In this document: piece by piece, positions 10,161-20,077 of the stretch
How the letters are laid out: each line of letters starts with the position of its first letter
Position numbering within the stretch: position 1 is the first letter of the stretch
The notes under the pieces: model-generated
What the model was told of the DNA's origin: nothing
What the model saw: only the letters and a program-made list of their open reading frames with translations
Databases searched by the model: none
Source: an uncultured Bacteroidota bacterium
GTDB taxonomy: Bacteria; Bacteroidota; Bacteroidia; B-17B0; Aurantibacillaceae
NCBI GenBank assembly: GCA_903893815.1
Contig: CAITNS010000070.1
Span: 1 to 64,000, forward strand
Length of the DNA: 64,000 bases
Direction of reading: 5' to 3'
Program-made: the position numbers and the translations under genes

Positions 10161-10886
10161 TTACATATCGTTTACCATTTCCTGCATTACTCTGTACGAT
10201 TTGAGTTCCATCAATCCTGGAATCTGCATTTTGTAATAATGTAATAAACAATCTAAAAGAGCTAAACGCTCGCTTCTATTTATTTTTTTTTGATTGGATA
10301 AAGAATAAGAAAATAAATCAGCAAACAATTGAGATTGCCAATGATCAAAACCTAATGGAAAACTTTTGGTTGTGGAGAAAAATTTACCTTCTAAAGTATC
10401 AAAATAAGCTAAGGCTTTATCTCTATTATTAATGGGATAAAAGCCTAAATGCTTAGTGAGCTCAAATAAAAAATAAATATGTGTATCTGTGTAATTATCA
10501 TCCGCTTTATCTAACCACTGATAGGTATGGCATATTAAATCAAATAAATCATCGTTTGGAATTTGTTCTTTAATACACTTATACAATATCTCATTTAAAA
10601 ACTGTGCAATACATAGTTTACTAAAATTAGATTGTAAATCGGTGTAAACAAAAAGGCATTTTACTTCGCTAATTTGTTGTACATCTTTATTTTCTTTTAA
10701 TGACAAAACGCATTCAATTTGCGTGAGAGGTTGAATAACGCCTGATTTGATTTTAGCTTTGGGGCCATTACCAACATTGATGTTGGCTGATATTAATCCA
10801 AAATCTTTAGTATAAATTTTTGAAATAATTTTTTTATCGGCATACTTTATATTATGCAAAACAATGCCTTGTGTTGTATAAAGCAT
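10161..10886 (-). CDS. recO: DNA repair protein RecO
   Basis: MLYTTQGIVLHNIKYADKKIISKIYTKDFGLISANI; RecO OB-fold pattern. Confidence 0.9.
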   Translation of the reverse strand: MLYTTQGIVLHNIKYADKKIISKIYTKDFGLISANINVGNGPKAKIKSGVIQPLTQIECVLSLKENKDVQQISEVKCLFVYTDLQSNFSKLCIAQFLNEILYKCIKEQIPNDDLFDLICHTYQWLDKADDNYTDTHIYFLFELTKHLGFYPINNRDKALAYFDTLEGKFFSTTKSFPLGFDHWQSQLFADLFSYSLSNQKKINRSERLALLDCLLHYYKMQIPGLMELKSYRVMQEMVNDM

Positions 10887-13228
10887 TAATTTACAATCAA
10901 TAATTTAGCTGTAGCATAACTTTCACCTTCACCTGTAGCGCAATAAATCATATAAGTTCCGGTACTTGCTTTTTTTCCACTAAAGGTGCTCATATTCCAT
11001 TCTATTTGTCCACCTTGAGATTTAGCAGTCCAAACCAAATTACCGCTAAGGTCTGTGATTTTCACATCCGATTCGTCCATTAAGCCTGTAATCACAACGT
11101 TACCTGTATAACCAGGTTTTATAGGGTTAGGATAAGCATGAACTTTAGTAAATTTTTCAAACCCTTTTATAAAGGCTGTTCTATATGATTGTATACCAAT
11201 ATTAGTAGCCATAAAAACATCACCAGTTGTTTCATCAGTTACAATATCTTTTATATAATTAGAATACAAGGGGCTATTTTCTGCTGTAAAATGAAAAATC
11301 TCTTGCTGTCCATCAGGCGAAAGACAATAAACACCCGAACTTTCAGTACCTATCCATTTTCTATTAACTCCATCAACTGCTATTGAAGTAATTGCATCGT
11401 TTTCTAATAAGATTTGCACCTGTCCGTCTTGTTCAATTAAAATTTGTTGGCTATCAAAATTATTATTTGTGAAAACGTTTTCAGGATTATAAACTACCGA
11501 AATCCCTTTTGCTGTTCCTAACCAAACATGCCCATCTTTATCCGAACACATAGATTTAATATCAATCGAAGGTAAATGTCCGTTACCTATGGCTGTACTT
11601 AATAATTTTGTATTTGACGTATTAGGTTGTGACAATCCGTTTACATCTTTGTATACCATTAAACCATAACCTCTTGCTAAAATTATCCATGCTTGATCAA
11701 AATCATCAAAAATAATTTTAGACATATAAGGCTGAACAACAAACTGTTCAAAATCTAACAATGTCCAAGTATTATTTGGTTTTTTAACCGCAACACATTT
11801 TTCCCCTAAGGTAATAGATGCCCATAAATTAGAATTTTTATCAAAATTAATCCCTGAAATTCGAAGGTCGCTACCACCATTTAAACCAATAAGAGGGCTA
11901 TTACCGTAGCTATAAACCCCTTGAATTTGATCATCTTTTACATCGACTACTCCAAAAGTCATGGCGGCAAAAGCAATATGATTCTTGTCGTTTGGATCAA
12001 TTGAAACCGCATTTAAATCCCCTATGGTATTTGGGATCACATTTCTCATGGATTTCCATTCTTCTTCTTGATACACATTTGGTTTATCTCCCATATATTG
12101 AGGATTGAATGTTTCTCCTAAATAAATAGGAGCAACAATCAACTTTCCATCTTTAATATCAATATCATTTACTAAATTATTTTCCGGTCCATTTAGGGTA
12201 ATGTTATTGTATGGAGCCCAAGAAGCTCCGCCAGACTTAACCAAACCTATTTTCTTATCTGCAACCCAAAAGTTATTATTATTTTCATAAAAAACTTCAC
12301 CAATAAATGCGGGAGTAGATCCATAAATAGTTAAGTAATTCAAGAATGATCCGGTTGAGTTGTATTCCTTTAAACCAAATTGGTCTAATATCAACAACTT
12401 ATTATATTTAGAGTAGTCATATAATCTTATATTTTCATTATTTATATAATTACTATTTATGGAATATTTAGTCCAACCTGTTGGTGTATATTGGTATAGA
12501 GTATCTTTTTGAGAAACATCTGATTTTAATCTTTCAGAATAATTGGTTATTAAAGTCCCGTTGTAATTAACAATGCCATTGTAAGGTCCTGGAGCTAAAC
12601 CTACATTTAAAGGTTTCCAATTTTGGTAAAAACTTAAATTTGTATTGAGTTTTCCATAAAACACACCGTTGGATGTTGCTGCAAATAAAGCTGTGTCATT
12701 TTTAGTAACTTGATGTACTTCATAATTTGTTGTTACTGTGCCTATGTAATAAGTATCTTTTATTTCTAATTTGTCGGTATCAAAAATAACAATGCCAAAG
12801 CCACAAGCTATATAAGCTAATTTACCGCTAAAATAAACCTCATTAATAACTTTTTTACCTGTGATAATTTTCCTTTTGATATCAGCAATATTTACAATTT
12901 CATCTTTTTCATCATTAGGCTTTATTACATCAATATTGGTATTTTCATAGATAACCAGTAGTAAATTATTATTGTCATTTTTCCTAAGCAATTTAATGCC
13001 TACATCAGATAATCCATCAATTTTAGTTAATTTCCTAATTCGATTATCTCTTTCATCAAACACAGCTAAACCAACACCGTTAGAAACATAAACTTTACTT
13101 TCAACTTTCGAAACGCTATTAGTATTGCTGTATGATAAATGATCTAACCATTGCCCTATTTTAACTTGAGAAAAAGAAAACAGAGAAAAAAAGATAAATA
13201 TGAATGAAATAATTTTTTTTGATTGCAT
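10886..13228 (-). CDS. porZ: PorZ-like T9SS protein with beta-propeller (Reg_prop) repeats
   Basis: IGQWLDHLSYSNTNSVSKVESKVYVSNGVGLAVFDERDNRIRKLTKIDGLSDVGI; propeller repeats (DGHVWLGTAKGISVVYNP); T9SS-like tail. Start MQSKKIISF at 13228. Confidence 0.75.
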   Translation of the reverse strand: MQSKKIISFIFIFFSLFSFSQVKIGQWLDHLSYSNTNSVSKVESKVYVSNGVGLAVFDERDNRIRKLTKIDGLSDVGIKLLRKNDNNNLLLVIYENTNIDVIKPNDEKDEIVNIADIKRKIITGKKVINEVYFSGKLAYIACGFGIVIFDTDKLEIKDTYYIGTVTTNYEVHQVTKNDTALFAATSNGVFYGKLNTNLSFYQNWKPLNVGLAPGPYNGIVNYNGTLITNYSERLKSDVSQKDTLYQYTPTGWTKYSINSNYINNENIRLYDYSKYNKLLILDQFGLKEYNSTGSFLNYLTIYGSTPAFIGEVFYENNNNFWVADKKIGLVKSGGASWAPYNNITLNGPENNLVNDIDIKDGKLIVAPIYLGETFNPQYMGDKPNVYQEEEWKSMRNVIPNTIGDLNAVSIDPNDKNHIAFAAMTFGVVDVKDDQIQGVYSYGNSPLIGLNGGSDLRISGINFDKNSNLWASITLGEKCVAVKKPNNTWTLLDFEQFVVQPYMSKIIFDDFDQAWIILARGYGLMVYKDVNGLSQPNTSNTKLLSTAIGNGHLPSIDIKSMCSDKDGHVWLGTAKGISVVYNPENVFTNNNFDSQQILIEQDGQVQILLENDAITSIAVDGVNRKWIGTESSGVYCLSPDGQQEIFHFTAENSPLYSNYIKDIVTDETTGDVFMATNIGIQSYRTAFIKGFEKFTKVHAYPNPIKPGYTGNVVITGLMDESDVKITDLSGNLVWTAKSQGGQIEWNMSTFSGKKASTGTYMIYCATGEGESYATAKLLIVN

Positions 13229-13286
13229 AATGTAGTAACGTGGCTTAAAGTAAAATATTGTAATAACCAAGCATAAATTTAATACT

Positions 13287-13294
13287 TATATTTG
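13287..13294 (+). promoter_or_regulatory. -7 box of tRNA-Arg
   Basis: TATATTTG 12 nt before tRNA 5' end. Confidence 0.55.
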
Positions 13295-13305
13295 TAATTA
13301 TATAA

Positions 13306-13377
13306 GGCTTTGTAGTACAATGGATAGTATTTGGGTTTCCGAAGCCTACGATCCAGGTTCGATTCCTGGCAGAGCCA
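13306..13377 (+). tRNA. tRNA-Arg (anticodon CCG)
   Basis: Cloverleaf: acceptor GGCTTTG/CAGAGCC, anticodon loop TTCCGAA, T-arm CCAGGTTCGATTCCTGG. Confidence 0.93.
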
Positions 13378-13384
13378 CTTTTAT

Positions 13385-13406
13385 AAGACCTTTTTAGGTC
13401 TTTTTT
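13385..13406 (+). terminator. Terminator after tRNA-Arg
   Basis: AAGACCT-TTTT-AGGTCTT followed by T tract. Confidence 0.75.
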
Positions 13407-13446
13407 ACAAAATTTATTAAAAAAATTTGAAATCTTAAATATTCTG

Positions 13447-13454
13447 TATATTTG
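13447..13454 (+). promoter_or_regulatory. -7 box upstream of 13460 ORF
   Basis: TATATTTG 5 nt before putative TTG start. Confidence 0.45.
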
Positions 13455-13459
13455 TACTG

Positions 13460-13792
13460 TTGAAACCTAAATTTAAAATACTTTTTTCATCACTTTTACT
13501 TGCCGTTGTATTATTTGCAGCAGTACCTAAAGTATATATCCATTCTTTACTTGGCCACACTCATAACATTATAAATAGCATAAGTGGTGATGTTAATGTA
13601 AACGAGCAAGAAGGTAATCAAGATTGTAATTTTGAGAAATTTGATACTCCTGTTTACTATACCGTTTTTAAATTCATATTAAACTTTTTGCCTTTAAAAG
13701 AAGCGAAACAGACCTCTTTCTTTTACTATCAAAAATCAATACCAAAACTTCATTACAATACGTCTCTTTTAAGAGGTCCACCAATGGCTTAA
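13460..13792 (+). CDS. Hypothetical small exported/membrane protein with C-terminal LLRGPPMA
   Basis: Signal-like N-terminus, HSLLGHTHN, RGPP C-terminus; lies upstream of a TonB receptor. Confidence 0.6.
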   Translation: MKPKFKILFSSLLLAVVLFAAVPKVYIHSLLGHTHNIINSISGDVNVNEQEGNQDCNFEKFDTPVYYTVFKFILNFLPLKEAKQTSFFYYQKSIPKLHYNTSLLRGPPMA

Positions 13793-13837
13793 TTTATTTG
13801 ATTAAATAAATGAGTTATTAACCTATTAAAACAAAAG

Positions 13838-14047
13838 TTGAAGTTTATACCCTTAGCGATTATTCGCTTTTATCAATACGCAATTTCTCCCTTACTAAAG
13901 CCGTCGTGCCGCTTTACTCCTTCTTGCTCGCAATACGGATTAGATGCTGTAAACAAATACGGTGCTTTTAAAGGAAGTTGGATGGCTTTAAAACGAATTT
14001 TTCGTTGTCATCCTTGGGGAGGAAGTGGTTACGATCCGGTAAAATAA
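13838..14047 (+). CDS. yidD: Membrane protein insertion efficiency factor YidD
   Basis: [57 protein letters not shown]. Confidence 0.96.
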   Translation: MKFIPLAIIRFYQYAISPLLKPSCRFTPSCSQYGLDAVNKYGAFKGSWMALKRIFRCHPWGGSGYDPVK

Positions 14048-14088
14048 ACTTCTTTAAATCACAAAAAACAAAAATTCCTATCTTAATA

Positions 14089-16434
14089 ATGAGACAGCTT
14101 TTCTGCGCATATACTTATTTTATATTTTTCTTGTTATTCATGATAGGATTTTCTATGTATTCACAAAATTCATGTTCCTTATCATTTAGTGGTAGAATTA
14201 TTGATTTAGATGATGGAAAAGAATTAGAAGGCACGTTTATCATTCATAAAGCAGACGAGCAAACGCAAATTACAAACGAGCATGGCAGTTTTAAGTTCAC
14301 CAATTTATGTAGTGGAAATCACCAATTTATTTTGCGACATGTTGGTTGCCATGACACTGTTGTTAGTGTTGATTTAAAAAAAGATACAAAACTTACTATA
14401 AAATTACCACACAGTGCTGTCGAATTAAGTGAAATTGCTATTATGGATAAGCAGCCAGATATGATAAAAACACAAACCGTTAATGATATTACTGCAAAAG
14501 AGTTAGACGGAACACGCGGGCAATCTTTAGGTGAATCACTGAAATTAATAAGTGGTGTAACAACTTTAAATACAGGAAGTACTATTAGTAAACCTATGAT
14601 CCATGGTATGCAAGGTTATAGAGTATTGATATTAAACAATGGTATTAGGCAAGAAGGGCAACAATGGGGTAATGAACATGCTCCAGAAATTGATCCCTTT
14701 ATTGCTCAAAAGCTTTCTGTAATTAAAGGAGCAAATGCCGTACGTTATGGCAGCGATGCAATGGCTGGTGTTATTTTAGTTGAACCTAACGATTTACCTG
14801 ATACAGCGGCCATTACTGGCGAGGTTAATTTAGTTGGCATGAGTAACGGACAAACAGGAGTGGCCTCAGGAATTTTGCAAGGTTACTTTGATAAAATAAA
14901 GGGCTTTAATTGGAGAATTCAAGGAACTTATAAAAAAGGTGGGACAATTAAAACACCAACCTACTATTTAAAAAATACTGGTGTTGAAGAACTCAACTTT
15001 TCGTATGCGCTTGGTTATCATCGCAAAAATTGGGGAATAGAAGGCTATTACTCACAATTTAATTCAAAAATTGGCATATTTAGTGGAGCGCATATTGGTA
15101 ATTTAACCGATTTAAAAAATGCTTTTAATGCAAATAAACCACAAGATAGCTTGGCAACATTTAGTTATGATATTGATAGACCGTATCAAGACATTTCTCA
15201 CGAATTAGCAAAAGGAAAATTTCACTTACACCTAGCTCCTCGATGGATTGCCAACTTACAATATGCGTATCAATATAATATCCGTAAAGAATACGACAAA
15301 CATAAACCATTAAATAATGCCTTAGCTGCGCTTAATAAACCTGAATTAGATTACAGCATTACATCACAAACAGTAGATTTAGTAATTGAACATCTGAATA
15401 TCAAATCGTTTAGAGGGCAATTTGGAGGCAGTTATATGAACCAAAAAAATGTATACTTAGGTCGTTTTTTTGTTCCTAATTTTATTAATAACACATGGGG
15501 AGTATTTGCAAGTGAACGCTATGTAAAACAACATATTGAATTTGAAGCAGGTGTAAGATATGATCAAAAACACTTACAATCCTTTTATTATATAGGTAAT
15601 GATTTACAAAAACCAGATTTAAATTTCAATAACGTTTCCTGGAATGTTGGAACTATTATTAAGCCAAAAACTAATTTAAATTTCTTTATTAATGCTGGTT
15701 CAGCATGGCGTGCACCAGCCCCTAACGAATTATATAGCAGCGGTGTTCATCATGGTGTAGGCTCTATTGAACGAGGTGATGCCAATTTAAAAACTGAACA
15801 AGTTTATAATATAACAGCAACAGGATTATATCATTTAAAAAATACAATAATTGAAATTACTGGGTATCATAATCAGTTTTCTAACTTCATTTATATGAAT
15901 CCTGCTGCTCAACCAGAGTTAACTATCAGAGGTGCTTACCCTGTTTTTAATTATAAACAAGCCAATGCACGTATTAGTGGTATGGATGCAAAACTTCAAA
16001 CTACACTTTTTAATCATTTATCAATTACTACCAAAGCAATGATTTTAAGAGCTTGGAATTATTCTATTAATGATTACTTAGTATACATGCCATCTGATAG
16101 ATATTCATTAGATATTAAAGGCTTTACTAAAACATCAAGCAACATGAATGAAATTTATATACAAGCTGGTTATCAATTTATTACCAAACAATGGCGTGTA
16201 CCTAAAAATACAGATTTTGCACCACCACCAAAGGAATATGGACTATTATCAGCAGAAATTGGTGGAGACTTTGATTTTGGTAAACAAAAATTACACGTAA
16301 GCATAACAGCCAATAATTTATTAAATGTAGAGTATAGAGACTACTTAGATAGGTTTAGATATTTTGCAAACAGCCAAGGACAAAATTATACGTTAAGAAT
16401 AAAAGTACCATTAACCATTTACGATAAAAAATAA
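14089..16434 (+). CDS. TonB-dependent receptor
   Basis: Plug motif GMQGYRVLILNNGIRQEGQQWGNEHAPEIDPF; barrel end. Start MRQLFC at 14089 preferred over the ORF-track start inside yidD. Confidence 0.92.
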   Translation: MRQLFCAYTYFIFFLLFMIGFSMYSQNSCSLSFSGRIIDLDDGKELEGTFIIHKADEQTQITNEHGSFKFTNLCSGNHQFILRHVGCHDTVVSVDLKKDTKLTIKLPHSAVELSEIAIMDKQPDMIKTQTVNDITAKELDGTRGQSLGESLKLISGVTTLNTGSTISKPMIHGMQGYRVLILNNGIRQEGQQWGNEHAPEIDPFIAQKLSVIKGANAVRYGSDAMAGVILVEPNDLPDTAAITGEVNLVGMSNGQTGVASGILQGYFDKIKGFNWRIQGTYKKGGTIKTPTYYLKNTGVEELNFSYALGYHRKNWGIEGYYSQFNSKIGIFSGAHIGNLTDLKNAFNANKPQDSLATFSYDIDRPYQDISHELAKGKFHLHLAPRWIANLQYAYQYNIRKEYDKHKPLNNALAALNKPELDYSITSQTVDLVIEHLNIKSFRGQFGGSYMNQKNVYLGRFFVPNFINNTWGVFASERYVKQHIEFEAGVRYDQKHLQSFYYIGNDLQKPDLNFNNVSWNVGTIIKPKTNLNFFINAGSAWRAPAPNELYSSGVHHGVGSIERGDANLKTEQVYNITATGLYHLKNTIIEITGYHNQFSNFIYMNPAAQPELTIRGAYPVFNYKQANARISGMDAKLQTTLFNHLSITTKAMILRAWNYSINDYLVYMPSDRYSLDIKGFTKTSSNMNEIYIQAGYQFITKQWRVPKNTDFAPPPKEYGLLSAEIGGDFDFGKQKLHVSITANNLLNVEYRDYLDRFRYFANSQGQNYTLRIKVPLTIYDKK

Positions 16435-16472
16435 TTAACCAAAAATAAATAACAACCAAAAACCAAAAACAA

Positions 16473-17099
16473 ATGAAATCAATTATCACAACAATTGCAA
16501 TGCTTGCTATGTTAGCAACAGCATTTACATCATGTAAAAAAGACAGAAAAAATGAGCCAACACCTGAAGCACCTGCGCCGCCATTAAATGAAGGCGAATT
16601 AATTACAACAATGAAAGTAACGCTTACAGATACTTTTACAAATGTAAGTGCAACTTATGTATTTAGTGATTTAGATGGTGCCGGTGGTAATCCTGCAACA
16701 TTTGGAAACAGTGGAGCAGACTCAGTAATTAATATCACAGCTAATCATGTATATGAAACTACTATCTTATTATTAGATGAATCAAAAAGCCCAATTGATA
16801 CAGTATCAAAAGCTGTATTTAGTGAAGGTGTAGACCACCTATTCTTTTTTAATAGTATAGCACCAACTGGTACTCCATACACTACCTATTTAGCTGGAAG
16901 TATGACCAATATTAAATACCTTGATTTAGATGCAAATAATAGAGGGATTGGTTTATCGACTTTATGGACTGCACCAAGTATGATGATGAATAAATCACCT
17001 TTAACTATTGAACTTAAACATCAACCGAGTGTAAAAGATGGGTCTTATGCGCCAGGCGAGACAGACATACAAGTTGATTTTAAATTGAAAGTAAATTAA
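16473..17099 (+). CDS. Lipoprotein, probable partner of the adjacent TonB receptor
   Basis: Lipobox TAFTSCKK; immediately downstream, same strand. Confidence 0.7.
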   Translation: MKSIITTIAMLAMLATAFTSCKKDRKNEPTPEAPAPPLNEGELITTMKVTLTDTFTNVSATYVFSDLDGAGGNPATFGNSGADSVINITANHVYETTILLLDESKSPIDTVSKAVFSEGVDHLFFFNSIAPTGTPYTTYLAGSMTNIKYLDLDANNRGIGLSTLWTAPSMMMNKSPLTIELKHQPSVKDGSYAPGETDIQVDFKLKVN

Positions 17100-17184
17100 T
17101 GTTAGTTTTTGGTTGTTAAAAAAGGTTGTATTATAAGCATACACCTACAACACAACCTCTTATCAATTAGAAAATTTAATAACC

Positions 17185-17230
17185 AGATTTGGCGATCTGA
17201 GCGAATTAAAAATTCGCACGAGGTTTTAAA
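17185..17230. repeat. Candidate intergenic hairpin element
   Basis: Perfect stem GCGAATT-AAA-AATTCGC at 17201-17217 inside GGCGATCTGAGCGAATTAAAAATTCGCACGAGG. Confidence 0.4.
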
Positions 17231-17256
17231 TACTAATTAACAAGACAAAATTAACA

Positions 17257-17288
17257 AATAAAGAGGTAGTAAATACTACCTCTTTATT
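17257..17288. terminator. Bidirectional terminator between convergent genes
   Basis: AATAAAGAGGTAGTA-AA-TACTACCTCTTTATT, perfect 15-bp inverted repeat. Confidence 0.85.
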
Positions 17289-18588
17289 ATTTAGAAATCT
17301 CATTCAAAAGCGAAGCATAATCCTTAGCGCAGTTTTCTCGAGAGTATTTATCAATAGATGATGAATTAATAGAAAGTTGATTTGATTTATATTTTTGATA
17401 CAAGTCTAAAACTGCTTTCTTTGTTCCTCCATAATCATCAAAATGAACCATTGTTCCAGCTTGTGTACTTTTTAAAATAGCTGCTGCATCAGCATCTGGC
17501 AGACCAATACCAAAAATTGGTCGTTTAGCTGCCAAGTATTCAAACAACTTACCGGATAGCACTCCAGCGTTATTTGGTGTATTATTTAGTGCTAATAATA
17601 ATACTGGCGATTGCGCCATCAATTTTACAACATCGCTGTGGGGTAAATAATCTGTTTTTTGAGAATTATGTAAAATTCCATTTTGCTTTAAACTTTCAAA
17701 GGCAATCGCATCTGTTTTTCCAGTAAACTTTATTACTAAGTCTTTTTTTAAATCAGCATGCTCTTTACATAAATCACCTAATACTTTCCAAAGCGTATAA
17801 GTATTTCTATCTTTATTTAAAGCACCTATGTGATGAAATAAAAAACCATCTAAAGGCTTTAAATCAGAACTAAACTTGAAATCATCTGTATCGAACCCAT
17901 TGGTAATCACATCTACCTTCCTTCCACCTAATTTCTCCAAATCTTTACCACAAGATGGACTAACAGTCACCACTTTATTAGCTTTAGTTAATACTTGTCG
18001 CTCTAGCTTCTTATGTTTATTGTCTGCCCAATTAGATAATTTTAATTGACTATAAAAATCTATTTGTGTCCAGGGATCTCTAAAATCAGCTATCCAAGGT
18101 AAATTAAATTCTTGCTTTAGTCCCATGGCAATTAAGTGCATACTATGTGGCGGCCCAGTGCTTATGACTGCATCAATTTTGTGTTGCTTGATGTATTCAG
18201 ATAAATAAGAAATAGATGGTTTAATCCAAAATTTACGCGCATCAGGAATAAAGAAATTACCGCGTACCCAAATCATAGCGGATTGCAATAAGGTATTTTC
18301 TTTTCCTTCAGATAAAAAACCTTGATTAACTGTTTCTGTTTTTTTCTTACGCATAATCTTGCGATAAATATCATAAGGCTCTGTAATTTGAGTTTTTAAA
18401 ACTGTTAAGTCCGCAGGAATATCTTTTAAGAGTGTATCGTCATTAATGGGAAAATCAGGATTTGAAGGTGTATAAATAATAGGTTCCCAACCAAATTTAC
18501 GGAAGTACTTACTAAACTTTAACCAACGCTGCACGCCTGCTCCACCTGTCGGCGGCCAATAATAGGTTATGATGAGAACTTTTTTCAC
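17287..18588 (-). CDS. Glycosyltransferase (GT4-like)
   Basis: MKKVLIITYYWPPTGGAGVQRWLKFSKYFRKFGWEPIIYTP. Confidence 0.88.
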   Translation of the reverse strand: MKKVLIITYYWPPTGGAGVQRWLKFSKYFRKFGWEPIIYTPSNPDFPINDDTLLKDIPADLTVLKTQITEPYDIYRKIMRKKKTETVNQGFLSEGKENTLLQSAMIWVRGNFFIPDARKFWIKPSISYLSEYIKQHKIDAVISTGPPHSMHLIAMGLKQEFNLPWIADFRDPWTQIDFYSQLKLSNWADNKHKKLERQVLTKANKVVTVSPSCGKDLEKLGGRKVDVITNGFDTDDFKFSSDLKPLDGFLFHHIGALNKDRNTYTLWKVLGDLCKEHADLKKDLVIKFTGKTDAIAFESLKQNGILHNSQKTDYLPHSDVVKLMAQSPVLLLALNNTPNNAGVLSGKLFEYLAAKRPIFGIGLPDADAAAILKSTQAGTMVHFDDYGGTKKAVLDLYQKYKSNQLSINSSSIDKYSRENCAKDYASLLNEISK

Positions 18589-18591
18589 AGA

Positions 18592-20076
18592 CTAATTTTT
18601 ACTCTTAATTAATTTTAATTTAATCATATTAAATAATTCGGGTGCCAATTTCAATTGATAAACTGTAATTATATATAACAATGATACTACTCCTCCTTTA
18701 TATATTAAATTTATAAACGAATTTGAATTTATTTCTGGTAAAAAGTAAGTAATAACACTACAACAAATAATAAGTAACATAATATACAGTGATTTTAGAG
18801 TATAAGGCTGAAATTTAAATTTCTGATAGATGAAAAAGAACTTCACAAAATTAAAAATAAACGATGCTGATGCTGAAGCAATAGCTGCTCCGTAAATACC
18901 ATATATTGGAATCAACAATAGGTTTAATACAACGGTAATAGCAAATGTGATTACTAAAAAAATTGTCCCCAAAATATAATGTTTAGAATAAAACACAATA
19001 GCAGAATTGACACCAGTAGAAATATTAATCAATGCACCTATTCCGACAATATAAACAACATCAATGCACTGAATATATTCAGCAGGTAAATGACCGATTT
19101 GATAAACATATTTTGTACAAGCATTAATTCCTAAGAATAAAAGCCCACCGATTAATAACAAATATTTAACTGAGTCTTTATAAATCTTTTCAATCTCAAG
19201 GAAATTCTCTTTAGCAAAATTATCAGCAATTTTTGTATGGCTGATCCGTTCCAAAGCTCCTAAAGGCACTTCAATAAATGAAGCAATAAATATAGCGGTT
19301 GTATAAACAGCAACTAATCCTAATGAAGTTGTTCCTAAAAATAATGCATCCACTTTTCTTAACCCAATGGACGAAAATGATGCAAGACATAACAATAAAC
19401 CAAATTTGAGCATTTTTGAACTGGAATATTGCTTAAATATTTTTTTATCTGGTATAAATGAAATCTTATCTATCAATAAAATATATCCCACAATAATAAT
19501 TAGTTCAATGGCATACAAGCCCATAAAAAAATAAACATATGTATCTAATGATATTAACTTATTAAAATACAGGATAGTAATAAGTATAGTGCCTAATCTT
19601 AAACAAATATCATTTAAAAAAGAGGGAATAGTTGATTTAAAAAGTGATTGACAGTAAGCGGTTGTAACAGTAATAGCGGCAACAATAAAGGTGAAAGGAA
19701 TAATAAAACTAAAATAATCAACAAATAATTTTGATTTCTCTATATAATACCCAACAATACCAGGTTTAAAAATTAAAAGGCAAAGGGATGATATAATAAA
19801 TCCTACAAAAAAAACAACTAATATAAATCCAGCAAAACCATTATGCTTTTTTTCGGAATCTTTATAGAAAGGAAAATACTTGGCAATGATATTTGGCAAG
19901 CCTAAAGGAATAGCAATCCCTATCATATAAGAAAATTCATAAAGAAGTCTCGTTAAACCAAGTTCTTCTGGTGTTAATAATTTAGGTTGAATGAAAATAA
20001 TATTAATGGCACCAATTAATATACCTATATAAGTAATAATTGTATTTTTTATGCCTTGTCGCTTAATTACTCCCAC
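18592..20076 (-). CDS. Polysaccharide flippase (Wzx/MATE-like oligosaccharide transporter)
   Basis: Polytopic protein, N-terminus TYIGILIGAINIIFIQPKLLTPEELGLTRLLYEFSYMIG. Confidence 0.88.
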   Translation of the reverse strand: MGVIKRQGIKNTIITYIGILIGAINIIFIQPKLLTPEELGLTRLLYEFSYMIGIAIPLGLPNIIAKYFPFYKDSEKKHNGFAGFILVVFFVGFIISSLCLLIFKPGIVGYYIEKSKLFVDYFSFIIPFTFIVAAITVTTAYCQSLFKSTIPSFLNDICLRLGTILITILYFNKLISLDTYVYFFMGLYAIELIIIVGYILLIDKISFIPDKKIFKQYSSSKMLKFGLLLCLASFSSIGLRKVDALFLGTTSLGLVAVYTTAIFIASFIEVPLGALERISHTKIADNFAKENFLEIEKIYKDSVKYLLLIGGLLFLGINACTKYVYQIGHLPAEYIQCIDVVYIVGIGALINISTGVNSAIVFYSKHYILGTIFLVITFAITVVLNLLLIPIYGIYGAAIASASASFIFNFVKFFFIYQKFKFQPYTLKSLYIMLLIICCSVITYFLPEINSNSFINLIYKGGVVSLLYIITVYQLKLAPELFNMIKLKLIKSKN

Positions 20077-20077
20077 T

